Below are positions 50,385 through 61,142 of a stretch of 64,000 nucleotides of DNA, in pieces. A program made the position numbers and the translations under genes. The DNA comes from Agapetus fuscipes (lineage: Eukaryota > Arthropoda > Insecta > Trichoptera > Glossosomatidae). Every line of letters starts with the position of its first letter. The first letter of the stretch is position 1. A model generated the notes under the pieces. The model did no database searches and was not told where the DNA came from. It saw only the letters and a list, made by a program, of their open reading frames with translations. The stretch covers positions 16,683,001 through 16,747,000 of the forward strand of contig OX637332.1 in assembly GCA_951799405.1 (NCBI GenBank). The letters are read 5' to 3'.

Positions 50385-50545
50385 CGAGCAGGCAGTTTAG
50401 CGTAATCGGCTAAACCACCGGTTCTTTCGGCGGCCCCGCCCGGGAGACGCGGGTTCGATCCTCGCGGCGAGACATTTTGAAAATTGAAAATTTGAAAGTC
50501 CAAACGAAAGACGACGACGAAGGAGAATATAATAAAGGATTCTTA
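50385..50545 (+). mobile_element. tRNA-derived SINE, family D
   Basis: Plus copy. Box A TAGCGTAATCGG (50399), box B GGTTCGATCC (50453), GC-rich between (GGCGGCCCCGCCCGGGAGAC), then GAGACATTTTGAAAATTG. Acceptor arms do not pair, so it is not a working tRNA gene. Confidence 0.65.
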
Positions 50546-50691
50546 AGTAATTCTATTTCATTGAAAGGTTTTCTATGTATAAAATTGTTGATAAGCCAAA
50601 CAAGCACTGGGGGGAAGAAATGCAGGTTCGGTTGATGTGTAAATATTGCATCTATTTGTCTAATTGACAAGTTCATACCTGTTTCTTGCAG

Positions 50692-50727
50692 GGACAGAAT
50701 AGTTTGGCGAAAGGCATTCATCTATCC
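50692..50727 (+). other. candidate small host exon (non-coding)
   Basis: Acceptor TTTCTTGCAG, 36 nt, donor GTGAGT. Good splice sites on both sides. I infer a possible 5' UTR exon between 31.7 and 51.87 kb. Unproven. Confidence 0.25.
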
Positions 50728-51184
50728 GTGAGTTTGTATTCAAAAATTGTATTCGGAAGTGAATAAGCAATAATTTATTTAATGCAGCAATATTTTATAA
50801 AGCGGATGTATTTAATATGTAACTTACAAAGCTGATAAAGTTATTGTATTTTAAATTAACAAATTACTTTCACACATCACCATTATAAATTCGAGTACAA
50901 TGTAACTTTTTAGGACCGCTGCAAGGCGTTGCATTAAACTAAGTACGTACTTAAATATTTTTTCAAGTGGACACTAATTCAAGATGATTTGCAGATTTGA
51001 AAATGAAATGGGTTTTTCAATTGTTGTAATTTTTTACACAACTATTATTACACTTACAATTGTTGATTTTGATGATATCCATAAAATTTGCAAATAAACG
51101 ACCGTAAAATCATATTTCACACATGCTTTTTTTTATGGATTTATCATTTCACTATCAAGATTCAAGACCATGCGTTAATAATAA

Positions 51185-51587
51185 TATTTGGATTATTTTA
51201 TTTGGTGAGCGCTGTTTTTGTGTGAGCATACCTCAAGAGTCCTCTGCGAACTTGGTCGTTGCTATAGATAGCTCCAATTGTCAAGCACGACCCATTTGCT
51301 GTAAGGCTGGATGGACCTTTGGTTACCGGTCTTTGGTAAAGATACATGAATTTTACAACCCAGCGAAGAAAATATTTGAAAATATAAATGGTATATTTTT
51401 TTGTGCTCCACCGGGATTTGAACCCATCTATAATCTATAATCTAAGTTGCAAGGATATATTCATTCAAAGCTCTCAGATGTATGCCCACAAACAAACACG
51501 TGTAGTTCGCGCTTACAAATGACCCATGACCTTCTGAAATACGTAAATACGAGTCCGAAGTGCTAACCACTAGACTACGGACTGGTT
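51185..51587 (-). mobile_element. SINE family B interrupted by an X fragment
   Basis: SINE B body 51185-51423 (GGTGAGCGCTGTTTTTGTGT at its 3' end, TTTGTGCTCCACCGGGATTT near the break). An X fragment, minus, is at 51427-51525 (ATCTATAATCTAAGTTGCAA). SINE B resumes with the tRNA-like head 51530-51587 (ACTAGACTACGGACTGG). Confidence 0.85.
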
Positions 51588-51866
51588 TTAGTACATATTC
51601 AATTTAAAAGTAAAAATAGAATCTGAAAATTATTCTCAAAAGAAAAAAATACATTATAAGATTCAACCCATACTTAGGGATTATTGTCTTTTTAATTTTT
51701 TTTTTTCTCACAAAAAATGACATTATTAAGATCATTATCATAATAAATTAAACGCCAACATCTTTGTGTTTCTATTATTTTATGTGGTTTACTATTATGG
51801 TTTTGTTAATGTTTTTTCTGTTCAGCTGAATTTTCATACCTGTAAATTAATGTTATTTTATTTCAG

Positions 51867-51939
51867 ATTGAAGAAAAATGACCAAAGAGAAGAGAAGAGA
51901 TTCCGCCATACCTGGCGTCATAAGAACTAATGGGAAAAG
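51867..51939 (+). CDS. candidate first coding exon of an unidentified host gene
   Basis: Acceptor TTTTATTTCAG, then a 5' leader ATTGAAGAAAA, ATG at 51878 and 20 full codons, MTKEKRRDSAIPGVIRTNGK, plus two bases, then the donor GTAAAA at 51940. Codon use and composition differ from the AT-rich surroundings. The peptide is basic and I do not recognise the family. Downstream exons are not visible with confidence before the window end, so the gene may extend past 64 kb. Confidence 0.4.
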
Positions 51940-51980
51940 GTAAAAACTTTGCATTTTATCAAAACAACTCAGGGTATCTT

Positions 51981-52217
51981 TAATTATGAAAAAATTCAAA
52001 TGGATAAAACAGAGTTTTAATTCACTTATTTCTTTCTTTTTTTGTGCTCGAACATTTTCGCCTAATGAGGCATTTTCAGGAGCAGAATGGTTAAAAATAT
52101 ATTTTTATAAAATAATTTTCAAAAATTTTCATTAGGCGAAAATGTTCGAGCACAAAAAAGAAATAAATAAGTGAATTAAAACTCTGTTTTATCCATTTGA
52201 ATTTTTAAATAATTAAA
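51981..52217. repeat. inverted repeat of Penelope pseudo-LTR type
   Basis: About 80 bp arms (AAATTCAAATGGATAAAACA through TGTGCTCGAACATTTTCGCC and the inverse) around a ~50 bp centre. A hammerhead-like core is in the left arm (52053-52079). No ORF. Confidence 0.75.
52053..52079 (-). ncRNA. hammerhead-ribozyme-like core
   Basis: Minus strand: CTGAAAA (core 1, one or two changes), stem II GCCT-CATT-AGGC (perfect), then GAAAATG (core 2 intact). Same arrangement as at 25046 and 25082. Confidence 0.4.
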
Positions 52218-52557
52218 AATGGACTTCCACTGTGTAAACAGATTAACACTAAAAAATAAAGGGTTGTTTATTTTTTTTATATTTCAACATCTTAAAGATA
52301 ATTTAACACTTATTTTAAAAAGCAAAAAGTGTACAATTTTAATTGTCCTGTTTTTATACTTAAGATACTTGAATTATTATTCATAAGGGAACTCAGAAAG
52401 AGATCACGGAACTCAATATGAGGGATGAATAATGTTTTTTTTTTTCAAAAAATAAATAAACCTTACTTATAATACTTAATAAATAAAATTAAGCACCATT
52501 AAAAAAAAAAATTAGGCTGATTTATTTGGTGAGCGCTGTTTTTGTGTGTATCACACC

Positions 52558-54003
52558 TAGGGATTGCAATTGCTGGATCCCTCATCCAGCAATCCAGCTG
52601 GATCCAGCGCATTTTTCGGCCTGCTGGATCCAGCCCCGGCTGCTGGATCCAGCGCTGCGGATCCGCAAGTATAAAACTTTCCAAATAATGGCGCAAAGTC
52701 TAGCTTGCCAGCATTGGCGCTTTGCTAGATGCTTTTACAGTTCGGCGAGAGCGATGTCGCCGCTCTATTATGATGACGAAGACACGGACTGGTGTCCGAT
52801 GAAGGCTTACTAGTAATAATTGAACAAACACCAGCTGAACATGAAGTAATTCAGCGAAACAGTGAACTTTTTAATAAAATGCGAAAAGTTGCAAAGACTT
52901 TTAAAAGATCACCTACCAAAGATGAGATGTTTTTGCAAAAATATATAAAGGAAGCAAAGGGCAAAGAATTGAGTCTGATTCTTGACTGCTGCACTAGGTG
53001 GAACAGTTTGCTCAGCATGCTGGAACGTTTTTGCTGAAAGTTGAAAAGTTTGCATCGATAAAGCCTTCATAGACACTGCCTCAGAAACTAAATTCTCAGC
53101 AGACGAGTGGTCACTAATCAGTGAGTTGATCGCCAGGACGCCAGTTTTCAACCGGTTAAGCTGGTCGTTGAAGTTCTCTCCAGAAGAGAGCCGAGTTTGA
53201 TAACTGCTGACACATCACACAAACCTAAAATTTGTCTTAGACAAACTAAAAAGCCAGGACATAATCTTGAGTGCAGATCTTTCTGAGGCACTCCACAACA
53301 GAATCGAAGAACGGCGTCTTACCGATGTCAAAGGTGTGCAGATTTATCTACAGAACCCGAAGAAGTATGACGAAGAAATTTCCAAAAAAATATGCAATGC
53401 GTCAGGAGATGAAAATATGCTGAATCGTGTAAACGCATATTTAGTGGAACCATCAACAGTGCAAGAGCAAGAAGATATAATGGAAGTAAAAAACTATGAA
53501 CAGGATAAACCGGATTCACTGAATTTGAGTTGAAACAAGATCTGGGGATTAAGCTAAAATGTGAGAAAGAAAACCTAACAACCTAACTTTAATTTACGAT
53601 TATTAACGTTAGATTACGATTATCAGAAACTAACCAACAAGCGTAGAGGCAGAAAGGGCCTTCTCTGCAGCCGGATATATATGCAGTTCATTAAGAAGCC
53701 GGAAAAGAGACCAGAAAAAAAAGATAAATTTTGTCTACATAAAAGTCAAGAAAATACTTATTTTTGTTCAAACTTTTACTCTGTCTACTCTAAAAGTAAG
53801 AGTTTAAGTTATAATTTTGTTTATTGTGATTTGTTATTTTGTTAAAATGTTTGATTAACACATTTCCTAAGTATTTAAAAAAAAAACAGTTCAATTTCTT
53901 CGAAAATCAATAAATTGCTGGATCCGCGCTGGATCCAGCTGGAATGATGTTGATCCAGCAAAAATCCAGCTGGATTGAAAATGCTGCTGGATTGCAATCC
54001 CTA
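52558..54003 (+). mobile_element. hAT DNA transposon, degenerate
   Basis: 1446 bp with ends TAGGGATTGCAAT on both sides (inverted) and a perfect 8 bp duplication ATCACACC (52550-52557 and 54004-54011). Near both ends the palindrome GCTGGATCCAGC or close variants recur, a likely transposase-binding array. Internal frames are hAT transposase remnants in plus orientation. Confidence 0.93.
52792..53760 (+). pseudogene. hAT transposase remnant
   Basis: 52792-53037 reads YIKEAKGKELSLILDCCTRW, then NSLLSMLERF, the mid-domain RW(N/S) motif of hAT transposases. 53267-53533 reads SEALHNRIEERRLTDVKGVQ. Around 53645 a further frame reads VEAERAFSAAGYICSSLRSR, the hAT C-terminal dimerisation motif. Stops and frameshifts separate the parts, and the zinc-finger N-terminus is missing. 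Not functional. Confidence 0.88.
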
Positions 54004-54451
54004 ATCACACCTCAATAGCCCTCTGCGAGCTTGATCGTCGCTGTAGAAAGCGCCAATTCTCAAGCAAGACCCAGTTGTTGTAAGGCTGGATGGACCTTTT
54101 GATGACCGGTCTTTGGTAAAGGTTTATGAATTTTTCAACCCAGCGAAGAGCAAATTTGAAAATATAAATGGTATTTTTTTCGTGCTCCGCCGGGATTCGA
54201 CCTTCCAGTAACAAGTCCGAAGTGTTAATACTTGGACTACGGACCGGTCATCACCCTTGTTTTTCCATTATAATTTAAATTCGAAATAACTGAGTAAAAG
54301 TTTTGGCGAAATAAAAGCTTTGACCTTTGTTTTAAAATTCCTCACCAAAGTTACTACTATTGGAGATTGCTAATTTCAGGATATAGAATAAAAAAACAAC
54401 ATAAATAATAGTTTTTTACCTTGATGGAATTTTCTTTGTCCTATAAGTTTG

Positions 54452-54630
54452 TATGATTCCTTGACTTATAGGTTGGTGTGAGGCTGACCACCCATACTGT
54501 AAAAAGGTTGTGGTTTGTATTTTAATTTCTAAGTACACATGCAGCATTTGCATCCGCGAACTTACACGTGTATACGTGTGGGCATGCATTCGATATGAAT
54601 TTTAAATGTTGTAACTTAGATTATAGATGG
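54452..54630 (+). mobile_element. X-SINE copy, internal deletion
   Basis: Starts GATTCCTTGACTTATAGGTT and lacks the CAATGTCACCCCTGTTTCAG block. It ends GTAACTTAGATTATAG. Confidence 0.78.
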
Positions 54631-55239
54631 AATACTAGATCATAGTTTTTATATCAAAGGAGAGATAATTTGAAAATATATTTTTTATAAACAACTTCAT
54701 TTCACACATTGTTGGCATCAAAAAAAATTAAATGTGAATTGAAAAAAGCTTTTTTTGATGTACTCGTATAAGCTATATTCTGGAGTGGTTTCTTTTGATT
54801 TTCAGTACATATTTATTATTTGTGAACGTTGTATCTCATCGTTATTATTTTGTTTTCCAGTTATCTGACGTGAATTTTCACTTGCATAATCTCGGTGCAC
54901 CTCTGCCAACGCTGTGCTTTATACTTTGTCTCTGTATAAGATAGAACAAAGGGTTCAAGCCTCGTTTTTAGAAATAGCGAAAATAATTCCTGATAATGGA
55001 GTGTCAAGTGTAATTTGACTCTTTATGTGAACCGTATCTGAAAGTTTTTTAAGTGAATTGAACCCGCGGATATAATAACAGCATAATGAAGTGGATGGTA
55101 TTTTCCTCTAAGCGTTCCATTTCATCTTTTTGCAAAAAAAAAAAAGTGATAGTTTTAAGTTCTTTACTTGTGTGTATGAGAACTTTGTAAGTAAGCCAAT
55201 CTACCATGCTTATAATATTATTTTATATCACCGTGTTAT
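54631..55239. other. unassigned, no gene recognised
   Basis: Contains an acceptor-like TTGTTTTCCAG at 54860, but the following sequence has no open coding frame of note. Confidence 0.4.
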
Positions 55240-55487
55240 TTCCTTGACGTATAGGTTGGTATGAGGCTGACCACCCATACTGTAAAAAATGGTTCACTTT
55301 TCCAATGTCACCCCTGTTTCAGGGAGGGTCGGCAAGAGTTGCAGGGCTTATGTTTATTTGAGATTGGGTTTTTTATACTGTAGGTCCACATGCGGCATGT
55401 GTGAGCGCGAAATTATGCGTGTCTGCTTGTGGGAATGCATTTAATATTAATCTCAAATGATACATATCTTTGCAGCTTAGATTTAGA
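55240..55487 (+). mobile_element. X-SINE, subfamily II
   Basis: From TTCCTTGACGTATAGGTTGG to ATATCTTTGCAGCTTAG. Well preserved. Confidence 0.85.
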
Positions 55488-55750
55488 TTTTTTAGACCGT
55501 GTGATGTTTTCTTGATGTTAATCACATTAACACCTTGAAATATTTTGTAAGCAAAACTTTGACACGAGGTCGCGTAATAAGATTCCATCAATTTTTACTT
55601 ACATCAAAGCGTATATTGAAGATTTTAATTATAAAATTTATGTCGTGTTTTCCTCGCAGGTGGAGTGAACTATCTGTTTTGAAACGCCTGTGACCCAGAC
55701 CCATACTACCTTTTTCCTGCATCTGAAGGCGTAAATTTGATAAACTCTAA

Positions 55751-55990
55751 GGGCCTGTTGCACCAACCTCCAATCAATATTTGATTGAAACATCAAATTT
55801 GATTGCTTAGTTCTGGTAAGGACCTCGGTTAAATATTTCTCGAAAGTTGGTAAAAATGTGATGGAATTTGAACAGGAAATATGATTCACATCAGCTGACT
55901 TACGTATATGCAATCAATTGTTTGATTTGAAAGGGAGAAATCACAATTAATTTTGATTTTCGTCTGATTGGAGTTTGGTGCAAAAGGCCC
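55751..55990. mobile_element. PIF/Harbinger-like MITE
   Basis: 240 bp. Ends GGGCCTGTTGCACCAACCTC and (reverse complement) GGGCCTTTTGCACCAAACTC. The flanking 3 bp TAA duplication (55748-55750 and 55991-55993) fits the PIF/Harbinger type. Confidence 0.75.
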
Positions 55991-56079
55991 TAATAAAAAA
56001 GTACACAAATTATATTAAGGTAGAGGACTTGGTTGCATATCGAGGCTGGTCAATTTGATTTCCAATTCATTTAATTCAT

Positions 56080-56205
56080 ATTCAGTTTTTTATAAGTGCA
56101 CATGCAGTATGTGTAAGCACGAACTTACACGTATCTGCTTGTTGGCATGTATTAAGTATGAATCTAACATGTTTCAATAAATTTACAGCTTAAATTGTAG
56201 ATTTA
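56080..56205 (+). mobile_element. X-SINE 3' half
   Basis: AGTGCACATGCAGTATGTGT to AATTTACAGCTTAAATTGTA. 5'-truncated and diverged. Confidence 0.6.
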
Positions 56206-56554
56206 GTCTCCGTACCAAAAAGGTTCTCGACAGCCTTTGAAGAAAGTGACCTTCTTTTGTGAAAATTAATATGTTCCGCAAGTTCTTCTTTTTCTTTTTT
56301 ATCGTGTGAGCAGCAAGCATTTACATAATTTTCACCCAATACTTGGCAATGTAAGCTGCTCTGTCACATGTAGAAAAGGATATATTGTAAAAAATAAACA
56401 GAAATAGAGGCAAATAATTAATTTGGGTAGTTTATTTTAAAACCCATTTGCATGTTGGTTTTTTTCTATGATACATGAGACAAGTTTTAGTTACCCCACT
56501 AGAGTCAAAGCGGTTAGAAATCCCATCATGGATGTTATTAATTATTTGTAATCC

Positions 56555-56795
56555 TTGGTATGCGGCTGACCACCCATGCTGTAGAAAATGGTTCACTTTG
56601 ACAATGTCACCTCTGTTTCAGGGAAGGTCGGCAAGAGTTGCAGGGTGTATGTTTATTTGAGATTTGAGTTTTTATGTTGTAGGTTCACATGCAGCATGTG
56701 CAAGCGCGAACTTATACTTGTCTGCTTGTGAGAATGCATATAATGTGAATCCCCAATGTTACATATCCTTTCAACTTACATAAGATTAGATTAGA
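56555..56795 (+). mobile_element. X-SINE, subfamily II
   Basis: From TTGGTATGCGGCTGACCACC to a TTAGATTAGA tail. Confidence 0.82.
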
Positions 56796-56859
56796 AAGTG
56801 TTTAAATATAGACAATAAATTTAAAACTCTCATAAATAAATACAAATAAAAAAAAACAA

Positions 56860-56960
56860 AGCCTTAGCCGCTAACATTGCAGGTAAGCCGCCATTTTTCA
56901 ACTGCTGATGCACACTATTCAGCAGCTTCAAAATTGAGATGTTTGTACTCTTTGACATCC
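56860..56960 (-). mobile_element. LINE ORF end fragment
   Basis: GCTAACATTGCAGGTAAGCC followed by GCCATTT matches the last codons and stop region of the 28730 LINE ORF (AACATTGCAGATTAGCCGCC), minus strand. Diverged. Confidence 0.55.
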
Positions 56961-57617
56961 ACTCTGTGATAAAAATATTTTTACTTCAAAAATATTGGTT
57001 GCGTATTTGCAAGGCAGATTCGGGTCGCTGATGCGGCGTGAACTGAGCTATGTGCGTGGGCGAAGTTTTGTATACATTTTGTCGGAAAAAGTAGGACGGT
57101 TGCAGAACATGGATAATAAAATAATTTTTCTAAAGACCAAATCAAAGGTGGGCATTAAGAAAAAAAGGATTGTGCAAGTTGAAATGTATTTTACTTAAAT
57201 GACTATAAGAAAAGAATTATAAGTATGACTTATACTTTGTCTTATTCAATACATTGTATTGGCAATAATCATGGGATTACTATATTTAAGAAAGAGTGGT
57301 AGGTAGAAAAGGATTGATTATTGTATGTATGATTAAAAAATAGGTTGAAATTATAATTGATTGATCTTATTGTATGTAAAAAATAGCATAGAAGCCAAAG
57401 CAAAGGGAGGCACATGATGATAGAGAAATTAAAAATTTGCGGAAGGTAACTGGAACATAATAAATAGTGAGGATGAAAAAAAGAGAGTAGAAATATGAAT
57501 ATGAAGGTAAATAGATCATAGGTCTATATTTTAATCTGTAATGTTGGTGGCTTATTCTTGTTCACTATTTTTTAATAAATATACTCACAAAGGAGTCAAT
57601 CAGAGAATTTTGATACT
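56961..57617. other. unassigned
   Basis: The 67-codon plus frame at 56995-57198 has no recognisable domain. GTAATGTTGGTGGCTTATTC near 57540 echoes the LINE 3' UTR start. Confidence 0.4.
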
Positions 57618-57910
57618 CGTCGTTTCAACCTGTCGACAGCTCAGTTGGTAGAGTGCCGAGAGCTCAAATCCCACTGAGATTCCCTTTCGGTGTTTATTTC
57701 AACCCCAAAAATAAAATACCGGAAAGGTTTGCTCAGTGTTCACAAGAAATGAGTACCAGCCTTCGGGAGCTGGGAGCCCCCCACTTCAACTGAAGTGGTT
57801 GGTGTAAAGTCGACCCCGTTTACCTCTAAAAATAAATAGGATCCAATCACCACATGCGGGAAAAACCCGGCAAGAAATTACTCCATATGTGAAGCTTTGT
57901 AGCGTGAAAT
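57618..57910 (+). mobile_element. tRNA-derived SINE, family A
   Basis: Plus copy with box A CAGCTCAGTTGG (57636). The region before box B has a deletion (GAGTGCCGAGAGCTCAAATC), and the body follows as in 12626-12960. Confidence 0.85.
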
Positions 57911-58239
57911 AGTCGTGTCTTCAAGAGGGTTGAAGAAACTGCACAAGTTGGCTTGATTGTTAGAAGATACAGTACGTTAATTAAAAATGCAATTATAAGC
58001 AGAAAAAGTATAGTCGTATTAATGAAGAGAAGGCATTCAAACAAGATATTACTTCTTACGTAAAAAGCGCAGAATATTACAACTCCTATTTTGAGGAACA
58101 GTAAACAAATTTGTGATGCGCTATGTACCTATGTAGGTGCGTGTAAAGATTTTTCATTTCAAGGTCTTTGTTAAAATATCAATTAACAATTCGCTTAACT
58201 AAACTGTTTTCATAAATATTGTTCTATAACAATCACATT

Positions 58240-58560
58240 TTTTTTTTTTAAGAAATCCTGTGCGGGAGACTCCCTAGATTCTAAAGACTCTAGGGGTCTA
58301 TGACACTTGTTGTAGTGCCGCAGAGGTTTACGAGCTTGGTCGTCGCTACAAAGCGCCAATACTCAAGCAAGACCCAGTTGCTGTAAGGCTGGATGGACCT
58401 TTGGTGACCGGTCATTGGTAAAGGTTTATGAATTTTTCAACCCAGCGAAGAGCACATTCGAAATATAAATGGAATATTTTTGTGCTCCGCCGGGATCCGA
58501 ATCCACAACCTTCCATTTACGAGTCCGAAGTGTTGCCACTACGGACTACGGACCGGTCCA
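58240..58560 (-). mobile_element. tRNA-derived SINE family B, poly(A) variant, 5S-fused
   Basis: Minus copy running from the tRNA-like head (58560) through the full body (GGTCCATCCAGCCTTACAGC, GGGTCTTGCTTGAGTATTGG) to the alternative tail AGGGAGTCTCCCGCACAGGA plus poly(A). Immediately upstream in the same orientation lies a 5S rRNA-like sequence, four bases away. Confidence 0.88.
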
Positions 58561-58563
58561 AGG

Positions 58564-58682
58564 TGCCAACGACACGCGGTGTACCTGAGCGGTTACCCAT
58601 CCAAGTACTGACCACGCCCAATGTTGCTTAACTTCGGTGATCTATGCGAACCGGTGCTTTCAACATGGCTAACGTCGTTGAC
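58564..58682 (-). pseudogene. 5S rRNA-derived sequence
   Basis: 119 nt, the normal 5S length. Minus strand: GTCAACGACGTTAGCCATGT at the start, then TTGAAAGCACCGGTTCGCAT, the internal promoter box A-like AAGTTAAGCAACATTGGGCG, TGGTCAGTACTTGGATGGGT and box C-like GGATGGGTAACCGC, ending CACCGCGTGTCGTTGGCA. Several substitutions relative to a typical insect 5S (for example in the 5' half and CAGGTACACC) indicate a pseudogene or SINE head rather than a working rRNA gene. It is a single copy, not an array. Confidence 0.85.
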
Positions 58683-59035
58683 AAATTTAATTCATAATAC
58701 GAAATAAACCACATGTTGCAATATGCAATGTAACAAAGATCCGAATTAAATAATGTTAATACGAAGGAGAGTATATAAAAAAAGGTTTAGACTGATATAA
58801 AGGATGAGCAGAGGTTATTCTGAGGTTTTCGCCACACCTAGTGGAATGGTGGCAGCGTTACAGTTACTGGATAGTTCTAGACTTCGATACATCTAATTGT
58901 TCGAAAAATAATCAAAAAGACCAATTAAAAAAATGCAAGGGCTACTAGGAGTCAAACCATAGTGAGAGGTAACTCCTAACATACAGACTAAATAAAAAAA
59001 CGAGAATTCTAACTTAATAAATCATTATTATTCAG
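58683..59035. other. unassigned
   Basis: No gene or known repeat recognised. Confidence 0.4.
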
Positions 59036-59268
59036 TGTTAATCACACCCAAAGAGCCCTGTGAGAGCTTGGTCGTTGCTGTAAAAAGCGCCAATTTTCAA
59101 TCTAGATCTAGTTGCTGTAATGCTGGGAGGACCTTTTAGTAATCGGTATTTGGTACAAGCAAATTAATTTTCATCCCAAATTATTATTCATGTGCTCTGC
59201 CAGGAATCGACCTAAGGACTATCCGTTTTCGAGCCCTTAGCGTAGACCACTAGACTACTGACTGGTTA
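59036..59268 (-). mobile_element. tRNA-derived SINE family B, old copy
   Basis: Minus copy. Head at 59268 (AGTCAGTAGTCTAGTGGTCT), body and L2-like tail (CACACCCAAAGAGCCCTGTG inverted). Diverged. Confidence 0.75.
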
Positions 59269-59699
59269 AAATATTAGTAGGTATATTGATATAGGAAAAC
59301 ATTTATCTGTGTTTGTTTTATTGAAGGTTGAGTTTTATTTTGTCGATCAAATATGATGATGATGATTTTTATAGCGCCGTTTCGTGACCACTGTCGCTTC
59401 CAGGGCGCTTTAAAAATATTAAAAAATATTCAAAGTAATCCTTTAAACAAAAGAAATCCCACCATTGAATAACTTTATGATCTTTCTGATTGAGTTTACG
59501 CAATGCTTGCAATACCTGTGGGTGAGAGTGAGTCTCTGGTTACTGGCGCAAACTTGCTTAAGAAATGGAGTAAGTTACATCATTAAAACTGATAATATTT
59601 CATAAGGTAGGTCCACATTTTTGTATCTGATAATAAAAGTGCAATTTACGACTTGCACCCATCTGAAAAGCCGTTTTAAAATATATTGATATAATAATA
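59269..59699. other. unassigned, with a repeat-like word at 59356
   Basis: TATGATGATGATGATTTTTATAGCGCC looks like the end of a dispersed repeat, but no partner is found in the window. No gene recognised. Confidence 0.35.
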
Positions 59700-59930
59700 C
59701 TATTAGGATGATTTATTAGATGAGAGTTGTTTTTGCATGAATTACACCTCAAGAGCCCTCTGCGAGCTGGTCTTTGCTTACCGGACTTTGGTAAAGGTAT
59801 ACGATTTTTTCAACCTAATCAAGAGCATATTTGAAAATATAAGTGGTATTTTTTGTGCTCCGCCGGGATTCAAACTCACGGCCTTCCATTTACGAGTCCA
59901 AAGCGTGACCACTATACTACGGACTGGTCA
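59700..59930 (-). mobile_element. tRNA-derived SINE family B
   Basis: Minus copy with the L2-like tail (AATTACACCTCAAGAGCCCT inverted) at 59740 and the head GACCAGTCCGTAGTATAGTG at 59930. Internal deletion in the body. Confidence 0.83.
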
Positions 59931-60301
59931 ATTTTTCAATCAAAATGTTATTAAAATGTTATTTGTGTCATGTGAGAAGAGATAGCCGGCGCTATGGTTG
60001 AACGAGTCAAGATGATGGCTTTGACCGGCGCACACTGGGGCAAGGGGCCCTCAAATTTGGCAGTAATACAAAAAATGAAATAACATGTACACTCTTCCTC
60101 TTACTATTTTTCGATGCCCTACTACCCCCTACATAATAAAACGTACAAGTGCGGTCATTAGTCCCACGCCTCTCATCGCCCCACTCCCCAGTCGATGTTA
60201 GTTACACGCGGAGAGGAGACGTGCATTTTTATTGACTAGATTTTAAGCTGTTTTCGTGCTGTGTTTGAGCTGTATTTTGGAAAAAAAATCAAATTGCCGC
60301 T

Positions 60302-61134
60302 ATGGAACCTTCAAGTTCAGGTATGTATTAACATTTTAATAAGTTTAGAGTTGCAAAAAAGTTTTAATTAATATTATAAAAGTAGTGTAAAGTGAAAAGA
60401 AGGTTTAACTTTAAAATTTTAAAATATTTTTAGATACGTGAAGGCTATTAGTTGTGTTCCAAAGCAGATCAAGCCTTAAATTTTATTTTTTCATATTGAT
60501 TATTGTATGTGTTTTTTAGAATCGTTTAGTTTTTATGCACTTATTTGCACTTTTCTTTGTTATTTGAGTTATTTCGAAGTAAATAAATGTATAAAAATAA
60601 AATATAATATTGTTTCGCACAAATCAATTTAATTTATTTTTTGTTTTATTTCAGGAAAGAGTTCGAACCGTATGTTTATATCAAGGAAGGAGCTTCTTGA
60701 TATTATGAGAAGTTCTGCAAAGAGTGAAATTGATGAGCAGTTTATATTTTTAAAGGAAGAAATCAAGAAACGAACAAAATGTGAGGAAGAGCATTTGAAG
60801 GGTCTAAATAAAAAAATGACATTTTAAATCACAATACAAATCACGTTGGATAAAGGCATTTAGGATGGAAGAAAGGTTTTGCAAAAATAATGCTGAATGG
60901 CTGGATACTTCAATTTCCTTTCAAATCAGAGAAGAAATGAAAACTCCCGGGATAAAACGGGGTCGCCCAAAAATTTATTTTGAATCAAGTTCTGAGCGAA
61001 CTAAGCGACTAAAAACAAAAGAGTTGAGGGTTTCTTCACCAGTTAGTGTTTTAAATTATGCCACTAATATGAGTTTAAGAGCAACAGAAAAAGCACAGGC
61101 CTCAAAAACGTTGCATGAAATTGAAGGGAATTAA
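60302..61134 (+). pseudogene. Transib transposase N-terminal part, two exons, frameshifted
   Basis: Exon 1 is 60302-60320 (ATG, six codons plus one base), with donor GTATGT at 60321. Exon 2 begins at 60655 after TTTATTTCAG and keeps frame (GKSSNRMFISRKELLDIMRS). A one-base shift in the T run 60822-60825 brings a stop. In the next frame reading resumes as FRMEERFCKNNAEWLDTSIS and continues to IKRGRPKIYFESSSERTKRL, the conserved segment of Transib transposases. It ends at TAA 61132. The middle of the transposase, where the two catalytic Asp residues should lie, is missing. Confidence 0.82.
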
Positions 61135-61142
61135 TTAAAAAG

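Larger units (their letters stand above)
52510..54249 (-). mobile_element. SINE family B split by a hAT transposon
   Basis: SINE B tail 52510-52557 (GAGCGCTGTTTTTGTGTGTA), then the hAT element 52558-54003, then the rest of SINE B from 54004 to the tRNA-like head at 54249 (CTTGGACTACGGACCGG). Confidence 0.9.

Noticed and set aside
50385..50470. Functional tRNA gene
   Set aside because: Boxes A and B are present, but acceptor arms do not pair and a SINE-like body follows.
58564..58682. Functional 5S rRNA gene
   Set aside because: Single copy, several substitutions in conserved positions, and joined to a SINE; better called a derivative.
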